A DNA stretch of 64,000 nt from Flavobacteriia bacterium. GTDB taxonomy: Bacteria > Bacteroidota > Bacteroidia > Flavobacteriales > Flavobacteriaceae. The translations under genes were made by a program, and so were the position numbers. How positions within the stretch are numbered: position 1 is the first letter of the stretch; each line of letters begins with the position of its first letter. Location: the NCBI GenBank assembly GCA_013298525.1, contig JAAFHW010000003.1:13247-77246 (forward strand), given 5' to 3'. The notes below the pieces were generated by a model. The model ran no database searches, had not been told where the DNA came from, and saw only the letters and a program-made list of their open reading frames with translations. Shown here in pieces: positions 45,769 to 52,583 of the stretch.

Positions 45769-46365
45769 CTAGTAATAAGCAAAATCGATGTAAGGAATTC
45801 CTATATTTACTAACGGACCACCATTTTGGTAAAAATTGGCTCCAGTAATAGTCATTATTCCAAAAGTTTGAGGAAAACTTACTAATGCTCCAGGTTGATG
45901 TACAACTCTTCCAATGATGTTTGAAAAATTATTTCCGGCATTTGCTAAAAGCATTGTTCTTCTTATAGTGTAAGATTGATTGGCAATTATTGGTGTTGGA
46001 GTTATTGAAACATAACTTGTATTTGCAGAAGAGAACACATGGTTGCCAGTATAAATTACAGTATTAGTATTGTTGTCTACAATTTCCATTTTGTAAGGAA
46101 CAGCTGCAATTGCTAGTTGACTTTGATATCCAATACTACAAATAGTTTTGTTTTGAGATAAAGTAAAAGTGTATTCGTGAATTTCTGTATCAAATGTAAC
46201 ATTGTTTTGATGTCCAGGAAGTGTAACCACATTGGCATACAATTGATTGAAAATGGTGTTTGTTGAACTACAAGGAGGAACTGGAACTGGAGTTGTTCCT
46301 GTTGAGCAACTACTGATTATTAATCCTAAAAATAATAATGTTACGATGTTTTTAAATGTTTTCAT
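45769..46365 (-). CDS. Small lipoprotein of unknown function (ECF element target)
   Basis: This 198-residue lipoprotein (MKTFKNIVTLLFLGLIISSCSTG) has lipobox ISSC and a Pro/Val-rich tether (TPVPVPPCSS). The mature part is beta-rich, with segments such as FNQLYANVVTLPGHQNNVTF, YTFTLSQNKTICSIGYQSQ and IIANQSYTIRRTMLL. The pattern suggests a single beta-sandwich, possibly like other DUF4082-type domains (ITGANFYQNGG, PYIDFAYY), but this is a guess. The N-terminus and leader sequence are alike in the three element-controlled genes. Function is not known. Confidence 0.82.
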   Translation of the reverse strand: MKTFKNIVTLLFLGLIISSCSTGTTPVPVPPCSSTNTIFNQLYANVVTLPGHQNNVTFDTEIHEYTFTLSQNKTICSIGYQSQLAIAAVPYKMEIVDNNTNTVIYTGNHVFSSANTSYVSITPTPIIANQSYTIRRTMLLANAGNNFSNIIGRVVHQPGALVSFPQTFGIMTITGANFYQNGGPLVNIGIPYIDFAYY

Positions 46366-46397
46366 GATTTCTAAATTTTTAAATGTTGTTTATAGTT

Positions 46398-46427
46398 TTA
46401 TATCAATTGGGCAACTAATTTGTTACC
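46398..46427 (-). promoter_or_regulatory. ECF-type promoter element B
   Basis: On the minus strand GGGTAACAAATTA is followed by a spacer and CAATTGATATA; GTAAC and GATATA are 17 bases apart. It lies about 35 bases upstream of the ATG at 46365, just after the stop of the upstream gene. Confidence 0.75.
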
Positions 46428-46439
46428 CAGTTTTTTAAT

Positions 46440-46886
46440 TTATTTTTCAAAATCGGCACTTTGTATAATTTTATAGCTTAAAATATCGCCTGTGCTTACT
46501 AATTCTATCATACGTTTGGCTTGACTTTCAGAGCTTGAAAACCCTTTCGCTGTTCCAGTATCTGTAGTTACTTCCCAGAAGTACAATCTCACTTTGTTAG
46601 ACGAAACGGTTTCTTTTACTTGAAAGAAACTTTCAATTTTTCTATCTAAAACTATTTCTCCCACTGATGACAATTCGATCATTCTTTTTGCTTCTTCCAA
46701 TGAATTTGCTGTTCCAGAATAATTGCCTTGATTTGTTCTTACGTTCCAATCATATACTTCTTTAATTTGATCTCTTGTAAGAGTTGAAGTTGCTTCGATT
46801 GTGTTTGAAGTTGTTGTTACTTCTGTAGCGTTTATATTTGAAAATGATAATGCCACGATTGCTAATGTTAAGATTGATTTTTTCAT
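46440..46886 (-). CDS. Small secreted protein with a duplicated domain (ECF element target)
   Basis: This 148-residue protein has a signal peptide (MKKSILTLAIVALSFSNINA) and no lipobox. The mature part contains two copies of a roughly 45-residue unit. The first has YDWNVRTNQGNYSGTANSLEEAKRMIEL and SSVGEIV, the second YFWEVTTDTGTAKGFSSSESQAKRMIEL and VSTGDIL. The shared pattern is W-x-V-x-T...G...S...AKRMIEL.S.G. I do not recognise the family. It is preceded by three tandem copies of the promoter element, the strongest such array in the window, so it may be the most highly expressed gene of the candidate regulon. Confidence 0.85.
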   Translation of the reverse strand: MKKSILTLAIVALSFSNINATEVTTTSNTIEATSTLTRDQIKEVYDWNVRTNQGNYSGTANSLEEAKRMIELSSVGEIVLDRKIESFFQVKETVSSNKVRLYFWEVTTDTGTAKGFSSSESQAKRMIELVSTGDILSYKIIQSADFEK

Positions 46887-46939
46887 GATTTCTAAGTTTT
46901 AATGTTTTTATTAATAGTTTTGATTTTGTTTTCTATTGT

Positions 46940-46969
46940 TATATCAATTGGTGTTTTAATTTGTTACCC
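46940..46969 (-). promoter_or_regulatory. ECF-type promoter element C
   Basis: On the minus strand GGGTAACAAATTA is followed by a spacer and CAATTGATATA, with a 17-base GTAAC to GATATA spacing. It is the element nearest the duplicated-domain gene, about 54 bases upstream of its ATG. Confidence 0.75.
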
Positions 46970-47025
46970 TATTTTTTCAAATTTCTTTTTGAAACTTTAT
47001 AAATCTTAATTGATGTATTTTTCTT

Positions 47026-47055
47026 TATATCAATTGTAGTTTTAATTTGTTACCC
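47026..47055 (-). promoter_or_regulatory. ECF-type promoter element D
   Basis: On the minus strand GGGTAACAAATTA is followed by a spacer and CAATTGATATA, with 17-base spacing. It is the middle copy of the tandem array. Confidence 0.75.
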
Positions 47056-47116
47056 TTACAATCTGAATTATTTTGATTAACTTTTTAAAACACTATTTCA
47101 ATGAACTTTATATCAC

Positions 47117-47146
47117 TATATCAACTCGTGTTATAATTTGTTACCT
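47117..47146 (-). promoter_or_regulatory. ECF-type promoter element E
   Basis: On the minus strand AGGTAACAAATTA is followed by a spacer and GAGTTGATATA, with 17-base spacing. An extra GATATA lies 8 bases further downstream. It is the copy closest to the sigma factor gene, about 44 bases from its ATG but pointing away from it. Confidence 0.72.
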
Positions 47147-47189
47147 CAATTATTAATTTTTTTCTACATTAGCAGTAAATAAGGTAGTT

Positions 47190-47771
47190 ATGACAGATAA
47201 AAATATTCATCCAGACCAATTATATATCGATGGATTGCTCCAAAATAATTCCAATATTATTCAATCTATATATAAGAAGTTTGCTCCAAAAGTTAAAAGC
47301 TACATCCGAACCAACAGCGGTGACGATGATCAAGCGCAAGATGTTATTCAAGAAGTACTTATAACTATTTACAATCAAGCTAAAACTAATGGCTTGCAAT
47401 TAAGTTGTCCGTTTGATGCGTACTTTTTCTTATTATGTAAAAGACGCTGGTTCAATGAATTAAAAAAATTATCCAATAAAGAGGTAACATTACAGGATGA
47501 TAATGTATCTATAGATGAATCGGTTCAAGAAATGACTTTTCAAACCGAAGTTTTTGATGAAAAGCAATCGTTATTTGACGAAATGTTTCAAAAGCTAGGC
47601 GAGAAATGTCAAGAAGTACTCAAACTAAGTTTTGTAACCAAAACAATGGAAGAAGTAGCCGAAAAACTGAACGTTACGTATGGTTATGTGCGCAAAAAGA
47701 AATCGCTTTGCACTGGTCAGTTAACCGAAATGATTCAGCAATCAAACAGATACAAATCATTAAAATACTAA
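47190..47771 (+). CDS. ECF-type sigma-70 family RNA polymerase sigma factor
   Basis: This is an alternative sigma factor of extracytoplasmic-function size (193 residues). Region 2 is seen as IYKKFAPKVKSYIRTNSGDDDQAQDVIQEVLITIYNQ, with a PFDAYFFLLCKRRWFNELKK segment. Region 4 is LGEKCQEVLKLSFVTKTMEEVAEKLNVTYGYVRKKKSLC, a helix-turn-helix. It is 4 bases upstream of a membrane-anchored TPR gene, the position where an anti-sigma factor is expected. Five conserved GTAAC-N17-GATATA elements stand upstream of the divergent genes, making them likely targets. Confidence 0.93.
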   Translation: MTDKNIHPDQLYIDGLLQNNSNIIQSIYKKFAPKVKSYIRTNSGDDDQAQDVIQEVLITIYNQAKTNGLQLSCPFDAYFFLLCKRRWFNELKKLSNKEVTLQDDNVSIDESVQEMTFQTEVFDEKQSLFDEMFQKLGEKCQEVLKLSFVTKTMEEVAEKLNVTYGYVRKKKSLCTGQLTEMIQQSNRYKSLKY

Positions 47772-47775
47772 AGTC

Positions 47776-48498
47776 ATGAACGAGCAATTGTACATAACAT
47801 TCGAAAATTATTTCAATAACGAAATGTCGCAAGAAGAAAAATTGGAATTTGAAAACCAACTTCAAAATGACATTGAGTTACAAGAAAAGTTTGAATTATA
47901 TAAAGAAACAACACAGTTTTTAGCAACTAAATTTGATAAAGAAACTATTGCTTTCAAAGAAAATTTGAAGTCAATTTCTAGAGAGAATTTTGCTGAAAAA
48001 GAAATTAAAAAATCAAAGGTCATTGCTTTCAAACCTTTCTATTATGCAGTTGCGGCATCTGTTGTTCTTGCTTTTGGGACTTGGTTTATGATGCAAGGAA
48101 ATCCTGAATATGGCGATTATAATCAACATGAAAACGCCTATTTTATGGAACGAAGCGTTGGAGATGCAACTTTAAATGAAGCTCAAAAAGCATTTAATGA
48201 TAAAGACTATAAAAAAACAGTTTCAGCATTTGAGAAAGTGCAAAATCTAACCAATCCTGAGTTGCAATATTATTACGCTATAGCATTAATTGAAACGAAT
48301 GATTATACCAAAGCTGAAATTTTATTGAACAATATTAAATCAGGAACTTCAGTTTATAAAGACAAAGCAATTTGGTATTTGGCATTATCCAATTTAAAAC
48401 AAAGTAAGTTTGATGAATGCAAAACCTACTTAAATCAAATTCCAGCCGATGCGGAGGATTATATAAAAGCACAGAAATTGTTGAAGGATTTGGATTAA
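47776..48498 (+). CDS. Membrane-anchored TPR protein, candidate anti-sigma factor
   Basis: This 240-residue protein begins with a hydrophilic helical segment (MNEQLYITFENYFNNEMSQEEKLEFENQLQ) resembling the cytoplasmic N-terminus of anti-sigma proteins. A single transmembrane helix follows at about 88-106 (FYYAVAASVVLAFGTWFMM). The outer part has TPR-like repeats (LNEAQKAFNDKDYKKTVSAFEKVQ, PELQYYYAIALIETNDYTKAEILLNN, KAIWYLALSNLKQSKFDECKTYLNQ). No zinc-binding HxxxCxxC motif is seen, so it is not a classical ZAS anti-sigma. Assignment rests on gene pairing and topology. A terminator follows. Confidence 0.82.
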   Translation: MNEQLYITFENYFNNEMSQEEKLEFENQLQNDIELQEKFELYKETTQFLATKFDKETIAFKENLKSISRENFAEKEIKKSKVIAFKPFYYAVAASVVLAFGTWFMMQGNPEYGDYNQHENAYFMERSVGDATLNEAQKAFNDKDYKKTVSAFEKVQNLTNPELQYYYAIALIETNDYTKAEILLNNIKSGTSVYKDKAIWYLALSNLKQSKFDECKTYLNQIPADAEDYIKAQKLLKDLD

Positions 48499-48508
48499 AC
48501 ATTTCAAA

Positions 48509-48548
48509 CACAAAAGCCACAAAAGAATTATTTTTTGTGGCTTTTGTG
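48509..48548 (+). terminator. Terminator of the sigma/anti-sigma operon
   Basis: CACAAAAGCCACAAAA pairs with TTTTGTGGCTTTTGTG, a 16-pair stem with a short AT loop. The inner GCCACAAAA stem followed by TTTTG acts as the usual terminator core. Confidence 0.8.
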
Positions 48549-48575
48549 CTTAATGATTTTCACATTTTCTTTCCT

Positions 48576-48583
48576 TACTTTTG
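48576..48583 (+). promoter_or_regulatory. -7 box of the tatD promoter
   Basis: TACTTTTG fits TAnnTTTG and lies about 55 bases before the ATG at 48638. The -33 region is weak. It overlaps the start codon proposed by the track. Confidence 0.45.
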
Positions 48584-48637
48584 CAACTCGAAACTTTTAC
48601 ACTAAGCGAGTCGAAGTGTTCAACTTACAATACAAAA

Positions 48638-49405
48638 ATGATTTTCACTGATACACATACGCATTTATATTCTTCCCAATTTCAAGACGATAGAGTAGAA
48701 ACTATTCAAAGAGCTATTGATGCAGGTGTTTCACGATTTTTTATTCCGTCGATTGATTCAACTTATACTCAGAAAATGTATGATTTGGAAGCCTTATTTC
48801 CAGATAATATTTTCTTGATGATGGGCTTGCATCCTTGCTATGTAAAAGAAAATTATTTGGAAGAGTTAGCTCATGTAGAAGAAGAATTTGCCAAAAGAAA
48901 ATTCTATGCTGTTGGTGAAATAGGAGTTGATTTATTTTGGGATAAAACTTTTTTGAAAGAACAACAATTTGCTTTTCAACAGCAAATTCAATTGGCAAAG
49001 AAGCAAGGTTTAGCAATAAATATTCATTGTCGAGATGCTTTTGATGAAACTTTTGAAGTTCTTGAAGGTGAAAAAAGCAATGATTTATTCGGAATTTTTC
49101 ACTGTTTTACAGGTGATTTTTCTCAAGCAGAACGTGCCATTTCTTTAGGGTTAAAACTCGGAATTGGTGGCGTTGCAACTTTCAAAAACGGAAAGATTGA
49201 TCAGTTTTTGAGAGATATCGATTTAAAACATATTGTTCTCGAAACCGATTCGCCTTATCTTGCTCCAAATCCTCATAGAGGTAAACGAAATGAAAGCAGT
49301 TATACCGTTTTGGTAGCTCAAAAATTAGCCGAAATTTATAATCTTCCTATTGAAGAAATTGCTCGAATTACTACAGAAAATTCTAAGGATATTTTTGGGA
49401 TTTAA
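48638..49405 (+). CDS. TatD-family metal-dependent hydrolase (DNase)
   Basis: This is a TIM-barrel metal-dependent phosphohydrolase of the TatD family. With the start at ATG 48638 (MIFTDTHTHLYS) the protein is 255 residues. Metal ligands are visible in FTDTHTHLY (HxH), GEIGVDLFW (Glu), NIHCRDAF (His), FHCFTGDF (His) and LETDSPYLAP (Asp). The track start at 48581 lies at a promoter -7 box and adds 19 unrelated residues, so it is rejected. The gene runs in the same direction as the following acyltransferase gene. Confidence 0.94.
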   Translation: MIFTDTHTHLYSSQFQDDRVETIQRAIDAGVSRFFIPSIDSTYTQKMYDLEALFPDNIFLMMGLHPCYVKENYLEELAHVEEEFAKRKFYAVGEIGVDLFWDKTFLKEQQFAFQQQIQLAKKQGLAINIHCRDAFDETFEVLEGEKSNDLFGIFHCFTGDFSQAERAISLGLKLGIGGVATFKNGKIDQFLRDIDLKHIVLETDSPYLAPNPHRGKRNESSYTVLVAQKLAEIYNLPIEEIARITTENSKDIFGI

Positions 49406-49470
49406 CCATTATATAATCAAAAAGTCATAATTTTTTTGTTATTTTGTTTTTCTTAAAAATGAAATTTAAA

Positions 49471-50607
49471 ATGCAAAAATTTGACGCCATTCGTCCGTTT
49501 TATGAAACCGAGGTTAATGATGCTATAAAAGCGTCGTTAAATCATCCGATGATGAAAGCGATAATGAATTTTACATTTCCTGATGTCGATGATGAGGTAT
49601 GGAAAGAGCAACTGAAACGTACGCATTCTATCAGAGATTTTCAATGCAATTTTATTTATCAAGCGATTCAAAAAGTCTTACAAAAATCATCAGAAGGATT
49701 ATCTACTTCTGGATTTGAAAAATTAGAAAAAAACACGTCTTATATGTTTATTTCTAATCATCGTGATATAATTTTAGACACTTCTTTGCTAAATGTTTGT
49801 TTGTTTGATCATGGATTAGTGATGACTGCTTCTGCTATTGGTGATAATCTTGTAAAAAGAGATTTCATGAATACATTGGCAAAATTAAATCGCAATTTTT
49901 TGGTTCAAAGAGGTTTGTCTCCAAGAGAATTATTGCAAAGTTCTAAGTTAATGTCAGAATATATTGGTCATTTACTTTTAAGAGAAAATCGTTCTGTTTG
50001 GATTGCTCAACGCGAAGGAAGAACTAAAGATGGAAATGACGCTACACATTCTGGAGTTTTAAAAATGCTCGGAATGGGTTCTGATGGTGCCAATTTAATG
50101 GATTATTTTAAGAAATTAAAAATTGTTCCAGTTTCAATTTCGTACGAATATGATCCAACGGATGCTTTGAAAATGCCTCAACTTATGGCAGAAGCTAACG
50201 ATGAAGTTTATGTAAAAGATAAAAACGAAGATTTCGTAAATTTATTAAGCGGAATTATTGGTCAGAAAAAGCGAATTCACATTCACGTTGGTGATGTTTT
50301 AGATACTGAATTGGATTTGATTTCAGCTGAAAATGACAATTCAAACAAACAAATTCAGGCTTTGGCGCAAGTTATTGATGATTCTATTTTGCAATCTTAT
50401 AAATTGTGGCCAACTAATTATATCGCGTACGATTTATTGAATAAAACTAATAAATATTCAGACAAATATACAGAAGACGAAAAGTCATTATTTGAAAGAC
50501 GATTAGAAATGAAGATTGATGTTACCAATGATTTTATGGTAGAAAGTTTTTTAAATATGTATGCCAATCCGGTTGTGAATAAATCCAAATACGAGAATGC
50601 AATCTAA
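49471..50607 (+). CDS. Glycerol-phosphate acyltransferase-family protein
   Basis: This is a PlsC-type acyltransferase, likely acting on lysophosphatidic acid or another glycerolipid at the membrane. The family block is YMFISNHRDIILDTSL, with the catalytic His and an acidic partner, followed by VQRGLSPRELLQ and VWIAQREGRTKDGND, the counterpart of the PEGTRS motif. The track start at 49444 is possible, but MQKFDAIRPFYE at 49471 looks like the natural N-terminus, giving 378 residues. The stop overlaps the asparaginase start by 11 bases. Confidence 0.85.
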   Translation: MQKFDAIRPFYETEVNDAIKASLNHPMMKAIMNFTFPDVDDEVWKEQLKRTHSIRDFQCNFIYQAIQKVLQKSSEGLSTSGFEKLEKNTSYMFISNHRDIILDTSLLNVCLFDHGLVMTASAIGDNLVKRDFMNTLAKLNRNFLVQRGLSPRELLQSSKLMSEYIGHLLLRENRSVWIAQREGRTKDGNDATHSGVLKMLGMGSDGANLMDYFKKLKIVPVSISYEYDPTDALKMPQLMAEANDEVYVKDKNEDFVNLLSGIIGQKKRIHIHVGDVLDTELDLISAENDNSNKQIQALAQVIDDSILQSYKLWPTNYIAYDLLNKTNKYSDKYTEDEKSLFERRLEMKIDVTNDFMVESFLNMYANPVVNKSKYENAI

Positions 50608-51622
50608 ACCAAAAATATTTCTGATTTATACCGGTGGAACTATTGGTATGATGAAAGACTTTGAAACAGGTGCTTTGAAGGCATTTGATTTTAATCAATT
50701 GTTGGATAAAATTCCAGAATTGAAACAATTAGATTGTCAAATAGAAACTTTTTCGTTTGAAAAACCTATAGATTCTTCGAATATGAATCCAGAAAAATGG
50801 GTTCAAATTGCTTCAGTTATCGAAGACAATTACACTCAATTTGATGGATTTGTAGTTTTACATGGTTCCGATACGATGTCTTATTCGGCTTCTGCATTGA
50901 GTTTTATGTTAGAAAATGTTTCTAAACCTATTGTTTTTACAGGATCACAATTACCAATAGGCGATTTAAGAACGGATGCCAAAGAGAATTTGATTACAGC
51001 TATTCAAATTGCATCGCTACAACAAAAAGGAAAACCTGTAGTTCAAGAAGTTTGCTTGTATTTTGAATACAAGTTATATCGTGGCAACCGAACTACAAAA
51101 ATAAATGCCGAACATTTTAACGCTTTTACTTCGCCAAATTATCCTGCATTAGCTGAATCTGGAGTTCATTTGAATGTGAATAATTTGTCTTTATTACCAA
51201 AAAACACCAAAAAACTTCTTGTTCACAAAGAATTAGATGATAATGTGGCTGTTGTAAAAATGTTTCCTGGAATCAGTGAATCTGTGTTTTCAGCTATTGT
51301 AGCTATTCCAAATTTGAAAGGGATTGTTTTAGAAACTTATGGTTCCGGAAATGCTCCAACTGAAGAATGGTTTATTCAAATATTGAAAAAAGCCATCAAA
51401 AATGGTTTGTATATCATCAATGTAACACAATGTTCTGGCGGAAGCGTAAGCATGGGTCAATATGAAACAAGCACACAATTAAAAAAAATCGGATTAATTT
51501 CTGGAAAAGATATTACAACGGAAGCAGCAATTACAAAACTAATGTATTTGTTAGGTCAAAAAGTAGCTTCAAATGTTTTTAAAACCATTTTTGAAACGTC
51601 ATTACGCGGTGAAATGGATTAA
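50597..51622 (+). CDS. ansA: Type I L-asparaginase
   Basis: This enzyme hydrolyses L-asparagine to aspartate and ammonia. It is a cytoplasmic type I form, 341 residues, with no signal peptide. The first catalytic threonine is in IYTGGTIGMM and the second in FVVLHGSDTMSYSA; TGSQLPIGDLRTDAKEN and LETYGSGNAP are further family blocks. The ATG overlaps the acyltransferase gene by 11 bases. Confidence 0.95.
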   Translation: MQSKPKIFLIYTGGTIGMMKDFETGALKAFDFNQLLDKIPELKQLDCQIETFSFEKPIDSSNMNPEKWVQIASVIEDNYTQFDGFVVLHGSDTMSYSASALSFMLENVSKPIVFTGSQLPIGDLRTDAKENLITAIQIASLQQKGKPVVQEVCLYFEYKLYRGNRTTKINAEHFNAFTSPNYPALAESGVHLNVNNLSLLPKNTKKLLVHKELDDNVAVVKMFPGISESVFSAIVAIPNLKGIVLETYGSGNAPTEEWFIQILKKAIKNGLYIINVTQCSGGSVSMGQYETSTQLKKIGLISGKDITTEAAITKLMYLLGQKVASNVFKTIFETSLRGEMD

Positions 51623-51671
51623 CCTTTCGCTTTGATTATTGCTAATTTTTATTGTTCTTTGTACAACAATT

Positions 51672-51758
51672 AGAGAGGTGTCCGAGTGGTTGAAGGAGCA
51701 AGCCTGGAAAGTTTGTATATGGGTAACTGTATCGTGGGTTCGAATCCCATCCTCTCTG
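51672..51758 (+). tRNA. tRNA-Ser(GGA)
   Basis: An 87-base class II tRNA folds cleanly. The acceptor stem AGAGAGG/CCTCTCT has discriminator G. The D-arm is TCCGAGTGGTTGAAGGA, the anticodon loop CTGGAAA gives anticodon GGA (serine UCC/UCU), a long variable arm follows, and the T-arm is GTGGGTTCGAATCCCAT. CCA is not encoded. Confidence 0.95.
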
Positions 51759-51800
51759 CTAAGATGTTTTTTTAAATTTTTAGAAAAAATTAATTAAAAC

Positions 51801-51829
51801 AGGAGTTCGAATCCCATTTTGTTGCTAAA
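51801..51829 (+). repeat. Fragmentary duplicate of the tRNA-Ser 3' end
   Basis: GTTCGAATCCCAT (51805-51817) exactly repeats the tRNA T-arm sequence at 51738-51750, and TTGCTAAAAT matches the tRNA end CTGCTAAGAT nearly. The acceptor part is degenerate, so this is not a second tRNA. Confidence 0.7.
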
Positions 51830-51884
51830 ATTAATTAAAGGAAGTTTTCAAATTCTATATTCTAATCAAAATAATTCTCAGTTT

Positions 51885-52583
51885 ATGCGATTTTATTTTT
51901 CCATAATGACTTTATTTTTCTTTTTTAGTGCTTTTGCGCAGGAAGAAGTTGTGGAAAAAAAGGTGTTAGATTCTTTATACAGAGAAGATCAATTTTATTT
52001 GAATTTTACTTACAACAGTTTGAAAAATTTAAGCGGAATTAATCAAAACAAATTTTCTTCAGGTTTCTGTATTGGTTTTTTGAGAGACATGCCTATTAAT
52101 AAAAATAGAACCATTGCAATCGCAACAGGATTAGGTTATTCTTTAAATATTTATAACGATAATTTATATCAAAATAGATTAGAAGTTGCTGGTAAAACTG
52201 AAAATACTTATGAAATATTGTCGTCAGATATTTATTATGACAAGAATAAACCTTCACTACATTATTTAGATTTGCCAATTGAATTTAGATGGCGTTCTTC
52301 AACTCCAGATTCTCATAGATTTTGGAGAATTTATACAGGTTTCAAATTGAGTTATTTAATTGGTGATAGATACAAATTTGTGAATGACGTTCAAACAAAA
52401 GTTTACAAGTCTAATACTGATTTGAATAAATTCCAATATGGTTGTTATATGGCAGCTGGTTGGAATACTTGGAATTTTTATGCTTATTACGGATTAAGTC
52501 CAATCTATAAATCGGCAAAAATTAATGGTGAAGATATAAAAATGACCACTTTTAACCTTGGGTTACAATTTTATATTTTATAG
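51885..52583 (+). CDS. Outer-membrane beta-barrel family protein
   Basis: This is a small barrel protein. The natural start is ATG 51885 (MRFYFSIMTLFFFFSAFAQE, a signal peptide), giving 232 residues. The track start at 51819 runs back into the tRNA duplicate and is rejected. The mature part has alternating beta-strands (FYLNFTYNSL, SSGFCIGFLRDM, IAIATGLGYSLNIY, LHYLDLPIEFRWRS) and ends FNLGLQFYIL, consistent with an outer-membrane porin-like barrel. It resembles PorT-like families only in general shape. Its stop overlaps that of the convergent PAP2-like gene by 6 bases. Confidence 0.85.
   Translation: MRFYFSIMTLFFFFSAFAQEEVVEKKVLDSLYREDQFYLNFTYNSLKNLSGINQNKFSSGFCIGFLRDMPINKNRTIAIATGLGYSLNIYNDNLYQNRLEVAGKTENTYEILSSDIYYDKNKPSLHYLDLPIEFRWRSSTPDSHRFWRIYTGFKLSYLIGDRYKFVNDVQTKVYKSNTDLNKFQYGCYMAAGWNTWNFYAYYGLSPIYKSAKINGEDIKMTTFNLGLQFYIL

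Larger units (their letters stand above)
46887..47189. other. Divergent regulatory region between the duplicated-domain gene and the sigma factor
   Basis: This 303-base gap holds no gene. It contains three tandem minus-strand elements (C, D and E) at spacings of 86 and 91 bases and, on the plus side, a weak TACATTAG box shortly before the sigma factor ATG. Stretches between the elements have no ATG-initiated ORF on the minus strand. Confidence 0.8.

Noticed and set aside
51801-51829. Possible second tRNA-Ser
   Set aside because: Only the T-arm and a degenerate end are present; no acceptor, D or anticodon arms can be folded.
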